DNA of 64,000 nucleotides, taken from Rhodococcus ruber NBRC 15591 (GTDB lineage: Bacteria; Actinomycetota; Actinomycetes; Mycobacteriales; Mycobacteriaceae). The position numbers and the translations under genes are program-made. The stretch is taken from positions 1 to 64,000 of the forward strand of contig NZ_BCXE01000019.1 in NCBI RefSeq assembly GCF_001894945.1. Reading direction: 5' to 3'. The notes under the pieces are model-generated. The model was not told the DNA's origin, searched no databases, and saw only the letters and a program-made list of their open reading frames with translations. Positions 36,877 to 44,894 of this stretch are shown here, piece by piece (the first letter of the stretch is position 1; each line of letters begins with the position of its first letter).

Positions 36877-39162
36877 ATGGCCAGCAATGCAGACGGATAC
36901 GGCTCCAGCATTCTCGGGTATCCGCGCATCGGACCCCGCCGTGAGCTCAAGCGTGCGCTCGAGGCCTACTGGCACGGGACCGGCACGCGCGACGAGCTCG
37001 TCGCCGTGGCCCGCGAGATCCAGGAGTCCACCTGGAGCGAACTCGCCGCCACCGGACTCACCCAGGTGCCGGGCAACACGTTCTCCTACTACGATCACGT
37101 GCTCGACAACGCACTGCTGTTCGGTGCGATCCCCGAGCGGTTCCGTCCGCTCGTCGGCGAGCTCGATCCGCTCGACTTCTACTTCACGCTGTGCCGGGGC
37201 CGTGAGGACTTCCCGCCGCTCGAGCTGGTCCGCTGGTTCGGCAGCAACTACCACTACCGGCAGCCCGAGCTCGACGAGACCACCACCTTCGCGTTGAACT
37301 CGGCGGCGGTCCTCGACGAGTTCGAGCGCGCCAAGGCCCGTGGCATCGAGCTGCGGCCGGTCGTGCTCGGCCCGATGTCCCTGCTGCTGCTGTCCAAGGT
37401 CTCGGAGACGTCGGAGCAGGACGGGTTCTCCACGCTCGATCTGCTCGACCGGCTGCTGCCGGAATACGAGAAGCTGTTCGCGGAGCTCGCGCGCGCCGGC
37501 GCCTGGTGCGTGCAGCTCGACGAGCCGTCCTTCACCGAGGATCGCACCCCGCAGGAGCTCGAGGCGTTCGCGCGCGCCTACGACACCCTCTCCCACGCAC
37601 CGCTGCGCCCGCGCCTGCTCGTCACCGGTCCCTACGGTCACCTCGGCGAGGCGCTGCCCCTCCTCGCTGCCACCAAGGTCGAGGCCATCGGTCTCGACCT
37701 GGTCAACGGCCGGATGAGCGCGGAGGAGCTGGCCGCGGTGCCGGGACTCAAGCGCAAACGCATCTACGCCGGGGTCGTCGACGGCCGCAACGTGTGGAAG
37801 GCCGACCGGCACCGCACGCTCGAATACCTGAGCAGCCTCGCCGCCGTGGCGCCCGACCTGGTGGTCTCCACGTCGTGCTCGCTGCTGCACGTGCCCTACG
37901 ACGTGCTCGCCGAGTACGACATCCCGGGCGACGTGGCGGACCGGCTGGCGTTCGCCAAACAGAAGGTGGGAGAGGTGGTCTCGCTCGCCAAGGCACTGAC
38001 CACCGGGGCGGAGGAGCGGTGGCGCAAGCCGCCGACCTCGGTGCACTTCAAGCAGAAGCACACGATCCGCGCGCGCGTCAACGCCCTGCGACCCGAACAC
38101 CGCCGCCGGGTCCCGTACGAGGAGCGCCGCGCCGCGCAGCAGGAGCGCCTGAAGCTGCCCCCGGTGCCGGCGACCACACTGGGGTCGTTCCCGCAGACGG
38201 CCGAGGTCCGCAAGGCTCGCTACGAGCTGGGCGAGGGCCGCATGTCGTGGGACGACTACGTCAAGCGCATCCAGGAGGAGATCGAGTCCACCATCCGGTT
38301 GCAGGAGGACATCGGTCTCGACGTGCTCGTCCACGGCGAGCACGAGCGCAACGACATGATCCAGTACTTCGCCGAACTGCTCGAGGGCTTCGCCACGACG
38401 CACTTCGGCTGGGTGCAGGCCTACGGTTCGCGGTGCACGCGTCCGCCGATCCTCTACGGCGACATCGTGCGGCCGAAGCCGATGACGGTGGAATGGATCG
38501 CGTTCGCGCAGTCGCTGACCGACAAGCCGGTCAAGGGCATGCTCACCGGCCCGGTCACGATGCTGGCACGGTCGTACGTGCGGCAGGACCAGCCGCTGCA
38601 CGAGACGGCCGACCAGCTGGCGCTGGCGATCCGCGACGAGATCGCCGATCTCGAGCGGGCCGGCATCGCGATCATCCAGGTCGACGAGCCCGCGATCCGG
38701 GAACTGCTGCCCTTGCGGCAGGACGGCCGGGCCGAGTACCTGGACTGGGCGGTCGACGCATTCCGGCTCGCGACCGGCGGCGCCAAGCCCGAGACGCAGA
38801 TCCACACGCACCTGACCTACTCCGGTCAGGCGTCGGTGGTCGACGCGATCGCACGGCTCGACGCGGACGTCACGGCGATCGTCGCGACCCGTTCGATCCG
38901 CTGGGTGCTCGAGGCCATCAAGGACAAGGCGCTCACCCACGGTGTCGGGCCCGGGGTCTACGAGAGCCGATCGGCACGCATTCCCGACATCGACGAACTC
39001 GACGAATTGCTCAGCACCGCTGCGGAGTCCGTCGAACTCGACCGGTTGTGGGCCAATCCGGACGGTGGGCTCAAGACCCGGCACTACTGGCAGCTCGAGC
39101 CGTCGCTGCGCAACCTGGTCGCCGCCGCACGTCGACTGCGGCGCCGGGCCGCCGGACGGTAA
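36877..39162 (+). CDS. metE: MetE homologue (cobalamin-independent methionine synthase family) lacking the zinc site
   Basis: A 761-aa protein colinear with MetE: N-terminal barrel ([20 protein letters not shown]) and C-terminal barrel ([49 protein letters not shown]). Authentic MetE moves a methyl group from methyltetrahydrofolate to homocysteine using a zinc held by His641, Cys643, Glu665 and Cys726 (E. coli numbers) with His694 as acid. At the exact corresponding positions this protein has His645, Thr647, Val669 and Gly730, with Arg698 for the active-site His. The enzyme as annotated is therefore unlikely to make methionine in the known way. The ATG at 36877 follows RBS GAGGGAAAGG. Confidence 0.85.
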   Translation: MASNADGYGSSILGYPRIGPRRELKRALEAYWHGTGTRDELVAVAREIQESTWSELAATGLTQVPGNTFSYYDHVLDNALLFGAIPERFRPLVGELDPLDFYFTLCRGREDFPPLELVRWFGSNYHYRQPELDETTTFALNSAAVLDEFERAKARGIELRPVVLGPMSLLLLSKVSETSEQDGFSTLDLLDRLLPEYEKLFAELARAGAWCVQLDEPSFTEDRTPQELEAFARAYDTLSHAPLRPRLLVTGPYGHLGEALPLLAATKVEAIGLDLVNGRMSAEELAAVPGLKRKRIYAGVVDGRNVWKADRHRTLEYLSSLAAVAPDLVVSTSCSLLHVPYDVLAEYDIPGDVADRLAFAKQKVGEVVSLAKALTTGAEERWRKPPTSVHFKQKHTIRARVNALRPEHRRRVPYEERRAAQQERLKLPPVPATTLGSFPQTAEVRKARYELGEGRMSWDDYVKRIQEEIESTIRLQEDIGLDVLVHGEHERNDMIQYFAELLEGFATTHFGWVQAYGSRCTRPPILYGDIVRPKPMTVEWIAFAQSLTDKPVKGMLTGPVTMLARSYVRQDQPLHETADQLALAIRDEIADLERAGIAIIQVDEPAIRELLPLRQDGRAEYLDWAVDAFRLATGGAKPETQIHTHLTYSGQASVVDAIARLDADVTAIVATRSIRWVLEAIKDKALTHGVGPGVYESRSARIPDIDELDELLSTAAESVELDRLWANPDGGLKTRHYWQLEPSLRNLVAAARRLRRRAAGR

Positions 39163-39169
39163 CCGCCGG

Positions 39170-39201
39170 CGCGCACCCGCGAGCAGCCCCGCGGGTGCGC
39201 G
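39170..39201 (+). terminator. terminator after the metE-like gene
   Basis: A perfect 12-bp stem (39170-39181 with 39190-39201) and 8-nt loop, starting 8 nt after the stop. Confidence 0.8.
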
Positions 39202-39230
39202 TCGTCGCGCCGGCAGGTAGGCATGAACGC

Positions 39231-40271
39231 ATGACTACCGTTGCTGCGTACGCCGCCACCGCGGCGGACGCTCCCCTCGTCAAGACCACCATCGAGCGGC
39301 GCGAGCTCGGTCCCCTCGACGTGCTCGTCGAGATCCGGTACGCCGGGATCTGCCATTCCGACATCCACACCGCCCGCAACGAATGGGGCGGCACCCGTTA
39401 CCCCGTCGTTCCCGGTCACGAGATCGTCGGGGTGGTGAGCGCTGTCGGCGCCGAGGTCACCAGGCATGCTGTCGGCGACCGGGTCGGTGTCGGCTGCTTC
39501 GTCGACTCGTGCCTCGAGTGTGAGGCGTGTACCAGCGGCGACGAGCAGTACTGCGCCGGCCGGGTCACCGGCACCTACAACGCGGTCGGCCGCGACGGCG
39601 AGGTGACCCAGGGCGGATACTCCACCCATATCGTCGTCACCGAACACTTCGTCCTGAAGATCCCCGACGGCCTCGAGCTCGATGCGGCGGCGCCGCTGCT
39701 CTGCGCGGGCATCACCCTGTACTCCCCGCTCCGGCACTGGGGCGCCGGGCCGGGCAGGAAGGTCGCCGTCATCGGCATGGGCGGTCTCGGTCACGTCGGC
39801 GTGAAGATCGCCGCGGCGATGGGTGCCGAGGTGACCGTGCTGGGGCATTCACTGGCCAAGCGGGAGGACGGGCTGCGCTTCGGAGCCGTGGACTACCGCG
39901 CCATGACCGATCCGCAGACCTTCGTGGATCTGCGGGGCACGTTCGACCTGATCGTCAACACCGTATCGGTGAACCTCGACATGGATGCCTACCTGTCGCT
40001 GCTCGCCCGCAACGGCACCCTCGTCGAGTTGGGTCTGCCCGAACACCCCATCACGGTCCGGGCGTTCTCGCTCGCCCGGAACCGCCGCAGTCTCGCCGGC
40101 TCCATGGTCGGCGGGATCCCGCAGACGCAGGAGATGCTCGACTTCTGTGCCGAACACGGGATCGGCGCCGAGATCGAGGTCGTCTCGGCCGACCGGATCG
40201 ACGAGGCGTACGACCGCGTCGTCGCGAGCGACGTGCGCTACCGATTCGTCATCGACGCCACCACCATCTGA
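39231..40271 (+). CDS. adhC: zinc-dependent alcohol dehydrogenase, AdhC/CAD type
   Basis: A 346-aa medium-chain dehydrogenase acting on alcohols and aldehydes, probably with NADP. Catalytic zinc residues lie in GICHSDIHT and GHE; the structural zinc uses [15 protein letters not shown] (C-x2-C-x2-C-x7-C). The nucleotide site is [13 protein letters not shown]. It belongs to the cinnamyl-alcohol-dehydrogenase branch (M. tuberculosis AdhC type). The ATG at 39231 begins the conserved protein; an ATG 8 nt earlier is out of frame. It stands after a strong terminator, so it has its own promoter. Confidence 0.9.
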   Translation: MTTVAAYAATAADAPLVKTTIERRELGPLDVLVEIRYAGICHSDIHTARNEWGGTRYPVVPGHEIVGVVSAVGAEVTRHAVGDRVGVGCFVDSCLECEACTSGDEQYCAGRVTGTYNAVGRDGEVTQGGYSTHIVVTEHFVLKIPDGLELDAAAPLLCAGITLYSPLRHWGAGPGRKVAVIGMGGLGHVGVKIAAAMGAEVTVLGHSLAKREDGLRFGAVDYRAMTDPQTFVDLRGTFDLIVNTVSVNLDMDAYLSLLARNGTLVELGLPEHPITVRAFSLARNRRSLAGSMVGGIPQTQEMLDFCAEHGIGAEIEVVSADRIDEAYDRVVASDVRYRFVIDATTI

Positions 40272-40282
40272 GCCGTCCGGCA

Positions 40283-40308
40283 GGTGTGAGACCGCGACGG
40301 CCGGGTAC
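40283..40308 (+). promoter_or_regulatory. SigF-type promoter of the DUF4235 gene
   Basis: GGTGT, 15 nt, GGGTAC; 32 nt before the GTG start. The same GGTGT -35 is used at 61955. Confidence 0.6.
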
Positions 40309-40340
40309 TCCCGCCTCGTACCTCGACACGTGGAGGAAAT

Positions 40341-40607
40341 GTGAAGAAGGCGTTGTACCGGCCCGTGAGCCTCGTAGTCAGTTCCCTGGCGGGTGTGGCC
40401 GCCGGAATGGTGTTCCGGAAGGTGTGGGCGCTCGGTGCCGGCCAGGAGGATCCGCCCGAGGCCATGGACAGCCGCTTCGGGTGGCGTGAGGTGCTGGTCT
40501 CCGCCGCCGTGCAGGGTGCGATCTTCGGTGCGGTGAGCGCGGCGGCGAACCGCGCGAGCGCGGTCGGCTTCCGCCGCGTCACCGGCACCTGGCCCGGAAA
40601 GGAATGA
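40341..40607 (+). CDS. DUF4235 small membrane protein
   Basis: An 88-aa protein with two hydrophobic segments, starting MKKALYRPVSLVVSSLAGVAAGMVFRKVW, the hallmark of DUF4235. Such proteins are small stress-associated membrane proteins of unknown function in actinobacteria. The start is a GTG at 40341 with RBS GGAGG. A SigF-type promoter precedes it, in keeping with the sigF operon next door on the other strand. Confidence 0.82.
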   Translation: MKKALYRPVSLVVSSLAGVAAGMVFRKVWALGAGQEDPPEAMDSRFGWREVLVSAAVQGAIFGAVSAAANRASAVGFRRVTGTWPGKE

Positions 40608-40636
40608 CCCGGGGGACGGGCACGCGACTCGCGGTC

Positions 40637-41434
40637 CTAGAAGCCCTCGCCCAGTTGTTCACGCAGCTGGGCGAGGGTTTTCGTCAGCAGCCGTGACACG
40701 TGCATCTGGGACACGCCGACCCGTTCGGCGATCTGGGTCTGGGTCATGTTCCCGAAGAAGCGCAGCAGCACGACCGTGCGCTCGCGTTCCGGCAGGGCGG
40801 CGAGCAGCGGACGCAGCGCTTCGTGGTTCTCCACGTGCGCGAGCGCGGCGTCGTAGTCGCCGAGGGTGTCCGCCAGGGTGACGCCGTCGTCCCCGGCCGG
40901 GGCCGGTCGGTCGACCGAGACCGCCTGGTAGGCGTTGCCGGCGACGAGGCCTTCCGCGACCTCTTCGGGATCGAGGCCCAGTTCCGCGGCGAGTTCGGCC
41001 GCCGTGGGGGCACGGCCGAGGCGCTGCGACAGCTCCCCGGTCGCCTTGCTCAGCGCCAGGTGCATCTCCTTCATGCGGCGCGGGACGCGCACCGCCCACC
41101 CGGCGTCGCGGAAGTGGCGGCGCACCTCGCCCATGATGGTCGGAACCGCGAAGGACACGAAGTCCGAGCCTCGCTCGGGATCGAACCGGTCCACGGCGTT
41201 GACCAGGCCGAGGCGGGCGACCTGGAGGAGGTCGTCGAATGCCTCGCCGCGGCCGTCGAATCGGCGGGCGATGTGTTCCGCGAGTGGCAGGCACCGTTCG
41301 ACCAGGCTGTCCCGCATGGTTCCGCGGGCGGGATCGTCCTCGCCGAGCGTCGTCATCTCCTCGAAAAGGGGGATGACGTCGGCGTATTCGTCGGCGGCTC
41401 GGCCGCTGCGCCGTTGGGCGCCGGTCCCCGTCAC
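40637..41434 (-). CDS. sigF: general-stress RNA polymerase sigma factor SigF
   Basis: A 265-aa group 3 sigma factor of the SigB/SigF/SigG class. Region 2 (DDLLQVARLGLVNAVDRFDPERGSDFVSFAVPTIMGEVRRHFRD), region 3 (RVPRRMKEMHLALSKATGELSQRLGRAPTAAELA) and region 4 (LPERERTVVLLRFFGNMTQTQIAERVGVSQMHVSRLL) are complete. The GTG at 41434 overlaps the rsbW stop by GTGA, so sigma and anti-sigma are co-translated. Its target promoters are probably those of the GTTT-N15/16-GGGTAT type found through the next 22 kb, including one in front of rsbW. Confidence 0.95.
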   Translation of the reverse strand: MTGTGAQRRSGRAADEYADVIPLFEEMTTLGEDDPARGTMRDSLVERCLPLAEHIARRFDGRGEAFDDLLQVARLGLVNAVDRFDPERGSDFVSFAVPTIMGEVRRHFRDAGWAVRVPRRMKEMHLALSKATGELSQRLGRAPTAAELAAELGLDPEEVAEGLVAGNAYQAVSVDRPAPAGDDGVTLADTLGDYDAALAHVENHEALRPLLAALPERERTVVLLRFFGNMTQTQIAERVGVSQMHVSRLLTKTLAQLREQLGEGF

Positions 41435-41862
41435 AGAACAGCGCTGCTGTCGGTCAGGGACACGTCGATGGTGGTGACAGACCCCTCGTCGGTCTCGTCC
41501 ACCTTCACGTCGACGGAGTCGGCGAGCGCATTGAGCACGTGCCATCCGAAGGTCCGCGAGTCCGCCGTCAGTCCGCCGTCGACCGTGAGGGCGGACGCGC
41601 TGATCCGCAGTGCAGGCGGCATCGCCTGGAACCGGCACGACAACGTCGCACCTTCCGGCGCGCGGGTGATGAGCCGGGTGCCCGCCTCGTCGATCGCAAG
41701 CTTGACGTCGGCCACCGCGTCGAGGTCGAAACCCTGCTGGATGGCGATGGCGGCAGCGACCGCGCGCAGCACGGGAAGCTGGCCTGGTTCTGCGCGTACC
41801 CGCAACTCCACTACGGGATGGGTGCGTTCGAGGGCCGGATCGATCGATGCCGTGTTCGCCAT
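41431..41862 (-). CDS. rsbW: anti-sigma factor RsbW/UsfX
   Basis: A 143-aa GHKL-type ATPase fold that should bind and silence SigF. The N-box region reads LAIDEAGTRLI, with Arg where B. subtilis RsbW has Asn; M. tuberculosis UsfX has the same TRLI, as I remember it. The C-terminal block TFGWHVLNALADSVDV also follows UsfX. Release would come from an antagonist such as the STAS protein encoded divergently. Promoter GATTG-N15-GGGTAG upstream suggests SigF autoregulation of rsbW-sigF. Confidence 0.92.
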   Translation of the reverse strand: MANTASIDPALERTHPVVELRVRAEPGQLPVLRAVAAAIAIQQGFDLDAVADVKLAIDEAGTRLITRAPEGATLSCRFQAMPPALRISASALTVDGGLTADSRTFGWHVLNALADSVDVKVDETDEGSVTTIDVSLTDSSAVL

Positions 41863-41923
41863 GTGTGTTGTATCTCCGTTGCGGCAGGTTGAGGGCCCGG
41901 GCGAGCGGGTGTTCCTGGCGAGA

Positions 41924-41949
41924 CTACCCGCGGCGCGGTGTTCTCAATC
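41924..41949 (-). promoter_or_regulatory. SigF-type promoter of rsbW-sigF
   Basis: GATTG (41949-41945), 15 nt, GGGTAG (41929-41924) on the minus strand, about 60 nt before the rsbW ATG. The GATTG -35 recurs at 47873 and 58553. Confidence 0.6.
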
Positions 41950-42143
41950 ATGCGGAAGCGGCCCCCGGCCGGACGCATCGGGTCCGGCAGATCGGCTCTT
42001 TGCAGTGCCGCAACGGCTGCCGTAGGGTGTCAGTGAGGTTGAGCACACAGCCTGACTCGGAGGTGCCGCATACCTGCGGAGACCGGTGTCGGTGCGGTCC
42101 CGCTCTGTCGACGCTTCCATCCTCTTCCGAAGATGGGAAGCTC

Positions 42144-42563
42144 ATGACTGTCGCTACTCAACGCAAAGTCACATCGCTGTGGGTCACCCGTTCGGATCGG
42201 TCGTCGACCTTCTTCGCCTCGACCGGTGCCGATTTCTCCACCGAGAGAATCAGTTCCGCTCTCGTCCGGGTCGCTGTGGCGGGCGAACTCGACCTTCGCA
42301 ACGCTCCCGCGTTGTGCAGCTACGCGGGCGCCCGGCTGCACACCTCGTCGCGTCTGGTGCTCGACCTGTCGGAGGTGGAGTTCTTCGGGTCGGCAGGACT
42401 GACCGTGTTCGAGGAGCTCGACACCCTGGCCCGGCATCGGAGCTCTCGGTGGGCGCTCGTGGGCGGACGGGCGGTGAACCGGCTGCTGTGGGTGCTCGGC
42501 GAACCGGTCCACGCGCATGCCACCCTCGAGAGCGCGATCCACGCCCTGCGAGTGCCGGCCTGA
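42144..42563 (+). CDS. STAS-domain anti-anti-sigma factor
   Basis: A 139-aa protein with a STAS domain (about 38-135) after a polar N-terminal 35 residues. The segment LVLDLSEVEFFGSAGLTVFEEL holds the phosphorylation-type Ser83 in FGSAG. In the RsbV/RsfA/RsfB scheme the unphosphorylated form binds the anti-sigma factor and frees SigF. Location, divergent from rsbW-sigF, supports that partner. RBS GGGAAG precedes the ATG at 42144. No clear SigF promoter was seen. Confidence 0.87.
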   Translation: MTVATQRKVTSLWVTRSDRSSTFFASTGADFSTERISSALVRVAVAGELDLRNAPALCSYAGARLHTSSRLVLDLSEVEFFGSAGLTVFEELDTLARHRSSRWALVGGRAVNRLLWVLGEPVHAHATLESAIHALRVPA

Positions 42564-42627
42564 TCCGTACTCGCCCTGATGCGCCGACGCGACGTTGCGT
42601 CCGAGCACCGGCTCGCTCGACCGCGGA

Positions 42628-43089
42628 TCAGGCAGGTTTCGGGGGCTTCGGGCGACGGTTACCGCGCGGATCGACCGCCAGGACGAGCAACAGCACGCCC
42701 AGGGCCAGGTGCAGCCAGTTGTCGGCCGCATTGACCGGCACCACGTTGACACGGCTGTCGTGTCCGACCACCATGCCGAACGCCGACAACGCCAGGTATC
42801 CGGCACCACCCGCGATCAGGTAGATGCGCGACGCACGCACCTTGCGGGCGGCCAGGATTCCCACCGCGCCGTAGGCGAGGTGCAGCAGGTTGTGGGCGAT
42901 CGAGACCCGGAACAGGCCCAGCAGATGGGCGTGCGACTCCTGTCCCGCGAGCGTCATCGAGTCGTACCCGCTGGTCAGGCCGGGCACGAATCCGAGCGCC
43001 CCGATGAGGAGAAACACGATGCCGACCGCGAAGGCATAGCCCTGGACCCGGGTGCGCTGCACCCTGGGATACGGACTGGGTCGGATCAT
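42628..43089 (-). CDS. DUF4383 membrane protein
   Basis: A 153-aa integral membrane protein with four hydrophobic helices and a Pro/Lys-rich tail. The blocks FLLIGALGFVPGLT, GLFRVSIAHNLLHLAYGAVGILAAR and ADNWLHLALGVLLLVLA are typical of DUF4383, a stress-associated actinobacterial family of unknown function. The ATG at 43089 has RBS GGAGGAAC. A SigF-like promoter lies at 43137-43162. Confidence 0.82.
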   Translation of the reverse strand: MIRPSPYPRVQRTRVQGYAFAVGIVFLLIGALGFVPGLTSGYDSMTLAGQESHAHLLGLFRVSIAHNLLHLAYGAVGILAARKVRASRIYLIAGGAGYLALSAFGMVVGHDSRVNVVPVNAADNWLHLALGVLLLVLAVDPRGNRRPKPPKPA

Positions 43090-43136
43090 CGTTCCTCCAT
43101 CGGGGTGCGCGGGGCGCTGCGCCCCGGGACGGAGGA

Positions 43137-43162
43137 ATAGCCCGGGCGGGTGTTCCCGAAAC
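43137..43162 (-). promoter_or_regulatory. SigF-type promoter of the DUF4383 gene
   Basis: Minus strand GTTT (43162-43159), 16 nt, GGCTAT (43142-43137); one mismatch to GGGTAT. Confidence 0.5.
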
Positions 43163-43187
43163 ACGCCCGGCGGGCGTCCTCGCCGGC

Positions 43188-43550
43188 TCACCCCGTGACG
43201 AGGACGCCGGACGAGATCGTCCCGTACACCAGGGTCAGGATCATCAGCCCCCAGCCCGTGCCGTGCCAGATCGGCCATGTCCCACCCGAGCGCCACACCC
43301 GGTAGGTCTGCACGAATGCGCCGACCGCGCCGAGGAGCAGGATCGCCGTGGGGCCGAGGGCCAGGACCAGCCGTGCCGGGTCGGTGCACACGAGGAACTC
43401 CTCGTCGGCGCACCGGTCACCGTTCGCGGCGGCCCAGATCACCACCGCCGCCATCAGCAGCAGGGCCGCGACCACGACGACGGCCGCATAGCGCACCGCC
43501 GAGCGCGCGGTGCGGGGATCCCGCCATCGCTTCTCCACATCCTGTGTCAC
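43188..43550 (-). CDS. small membrane protein, unknown function
   Basis: A 120-aa protein with three hydrophobic helices (about 20-42, 60-82, 98-118). Two cysteines in the loop after the first helix (DRCADEEFLVCTDPAR) face the outside by the positive-inside rule and may form a disulfide. I do not recognise a family. The start is a GTG at 43550. It probably shares a transcript with the Cys-rich gene 9 nt upstream. Confidence 0.65.
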   Translation of the reverse strand: MTQDVEKRWRDPRTARSAVRYAAVVVVAALLLMAAVVIWAAANGDRCADEEFLVCTDPARLVLALGPTAILLLGAVGAFVQTYRVWRSGGTWPIWHGTGWGLMILTLVYGTISSGVLVTG

Positions 43551-43559
43551 ACTGTCTCC

Positions 43560-43793
43560 TCATGCTCGGTCGGTGAGCGCACTCTGCCCCGATTGCCGGG
43601 CGCAGTGGGCGCAGCAGAACATGGTGCCGTCGGCTTCGACGCCGTGGCCGAGAATGCGGCAACCGCAGTGCGCGCACTGCGGCGCCATCGCCTGTGCCGC
43701 ACATTCGAAACTGTCGAATGTGCCGGAGACGTCGCCCCGGGTCACGGTGAAGGTCTTGTCGTAGTCGTTGCCGCACGTATCGCACGTGGTCAT
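43560..43793 (-). CDS. small Cys-rich metal-binding protein, metallothionein-like
   Basis: A 77-aa protein with ten cysteines. An N-terminal CDTCGNDYDK knuckle is followed by a block QCAHCGCRILGHGVEADGTMFCCAHC, whose spacing of Cys and His and the closing CCAHCA are like the zinc-knuckle part of prokaryotic metallothioneins (SmtA/PseMT). It probably binds zinc or copper in the cytosol; a simple zinc-ribbon adaptor is the alternative. RBS GAGAGGAGG precedes the ATG at 43793. It lies in the stress island, upstream of the small membrane protein gene. Confidence 0.65.
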   Translation of the reverse strand: MTTCDTCGNDYDKTFTVTRGDVSGTFDSFECAAQAMAPQCAHCGCRILGHGVEADGTMFCCAHCARQSGQSALTDRA

Positions 43794-43900
43794 CACGGTC
43801 CTCCTCTCCGGATGTCCGGTCCTGTGGATCGGGTGCCCGGCGCCCGGACCCCTCAAACTGCTCGTCGTCGCCGGCCCTCCACGCGCGTCGTCACCCGGCC

Positions 43901-43925
43901 GTTTGGCCGGAGACGGTGCGGGAAT
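43901..43925 (+). promoter_or_regulatory. SigF-type promoter of the DUF6480 gene
   Basis: GTTT, 15 nt, GGGAAT; about 80 nt before the ATG at 44007. Confidence 0.5.
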
Positions 43926-44006
43926 TCTCCGAGGGATGGGGTGCCCGCTGCGGTCGCGAACCCGTCGGTTCCGGGGTCACCGGCCGCCGAGAGAAAGGAG
44001 TGGGTG

Positions 44007-44270
44007 ATGAACGCACCCGATCCGCGCAACATCCCCGATCCGCAGGCACATTCCGGTACCGATCCCGATCCTGCCCGCACACCCGATCTGGAGCCCGGCG
44101 GCGGGGTGGCACCGGGGTCGACGCCGCCGGACTCGGGAACCACCTCCGGACTGTCGGCGCCCGAGCCGCGCACTCGGAACAATTTTCCGCCCACCGGCGT
44201 CCTCGCGATCGGTGCGGTCGCGCTGATCGTCGTTCTCTTCCTCGTGGTGATCGTGGGAATTCTGCTGTAG
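44007..44270 (+). CDS. DUF6480-like single-pass membrane protein
   Basis: An 87-aa protein with a disordered Pro/Asp-rich N-terminus containing TPDLEPGGGVAPGSTPP, and one C-terminal membrane helix (about 64-87). The LEPGGGV-PG-TPP motif is the mark of actinobacterial DUF6480 proteins, which I recall as short tail-anchored stress proteins. RBS GAAAGGAG is ideal for the ATG at 44007. A SigF-type promoter lies upstream and csbD follows. Confidence 0.75.
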   Translation: MNAPDPRNIPDPQAHSGTDPDPARTPDLEPGGGVAPGSTPPDSGTTSGLSAPEPRTRNNFPPTGVLAIGAVALIVVLFLVVIVGILL

Positions 44271-44303
44271 GCGGCGCAGGTTCGGCTGCCGCACGCGCGC
44301 GTG

Positions 44304-44328
44304 GTTTGCCGGAGTCCGCCGAGGGTAT
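44304..44328 (+). promoter_or_regulatory. SigF-type promoter of csbD
   Basis: GTTT, 15 nt, GGGTAT: a full consensus match, 42 nt before the csbD ATG. csbD-type genes are classic SigB/SigF targets. Confidence 0.75.
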
Positions 44329-44369
44329 TCCTGGCTCGCAAGCGAGGAACGCCGACGAGGGAGAGTCGC

Positions 44370-44609
44370 ATGGCAGAGAACACGAGCGGACCGAGCGAAG
44401 GCGTGAAGGGCGTCGTCGAAGACGTCAAGGGAAAGGCCAAGGAGGCGGCCGGCGCCGTCGCCGGCAACGACGAGCTCACCCGGGAGGGGCGGGCCCAGCA
44501 GGACAAGGCGGACAGCCAGCGCGAGGCCGCGAAGAAGGAAGCCGAGGCCGAGAAGGCCCGCGCCGACGCCGACGTGGACGAAGCACGGCAGCGCTCGCAT
44601 CAGCAGTGA
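44370..44609 (+). CDS. csbD: CsbD-family general stress protein
   Basis: A 79-aa highly charged, probably helical and partly disordered protein with the CsbD core EGVKGVVEDVKGKAKEAAGAVAGNDELTREGRAQQ and a Lys/Glu/Ala-rich tail. CsbD is strongly induced by general-stress sigma factors in many bacteria; its molecular role is not known. The ATG at 44370 has RBS GAGGGAGAG. A full-consensus SigF promoter precedes it and a strong terminator follows. Confidence 0.9.
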   Translation: MAENTSGPSEGVKGVVEDVKGKAKEAAGAVAGNDELTREGRAQQDKADSQREAAKKEAEAEKARADADVDEARQRSHQQ

Positions 44610-44613
44610 CGGG

Positions 44614-44665
44614 GAGCGGCCCCCGGGTCGCGCCCGTCGTTCGTCCCACGACCCGGGGGCCGCTC
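44614..44665 (+). terminator. csbD terminator
   Basis: A perfect 17-bp GC-rich stem (44614-44630 with 44649-44665) starting 5 nt after the csbD stop. Confidence 0.85.
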
Positions 44666-44696
44666 GGCTCCCGGGTCTTCGTCCCTAGGAGCAATG

Positions 44697-44894
44697 ATGC
44701 GCATTCTGACGTTCGTGGTGCTGGTGTGGCTGGTGATCGGAGCGGTTGCGGCGGGCCAGCGCGGATACTTCACGGAAGCCGAACAGAACTGCGCCGACTT
44801 CGCCACCGTCGCGGTCACGGTGATCGCGGGACCGCTGAACTACGCCGGGGTCAATCCGAAGGTGGAGTGCGAGCTTCCGCAGCCGAGTCCGTGA
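44697..44894 (+). CDS. small exported or membrane-anchored peptide
   Basis: A 65-aa protein with a hydrophobic N-terminus (LTFVVLVWLVIGAVAAGQRGYF), which could be a signal peptide or anchor, followed by a short outside part with two cysteines (NCADF, VECELP). No known family. TAGGAG at 44686-44691 suits the ATG at 44697 better than the ATG one codon earlier. Its last 44 nt overlap the 3' end of the convergent PAS-ANTAR gene. Confidence 0.6.
   Translation: MRILTFVVLVWLVIGAVAAGQRGYFTEAEQNCADFATVAVTVIAGPLNYAGVNPKVECELPQPSP

Noticed and set aside
34447-39084. Open reverse-strand frame of 1545 codons opposite aceA, fadB2 and the metE-like gene
   Set aside because: It is the antisense of well-recognised genes; in very GC-rich DNA the reverse frame rarely meets stop codons. 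Its protein is Asp/Leu/Gly/Arg-rich without any domain.
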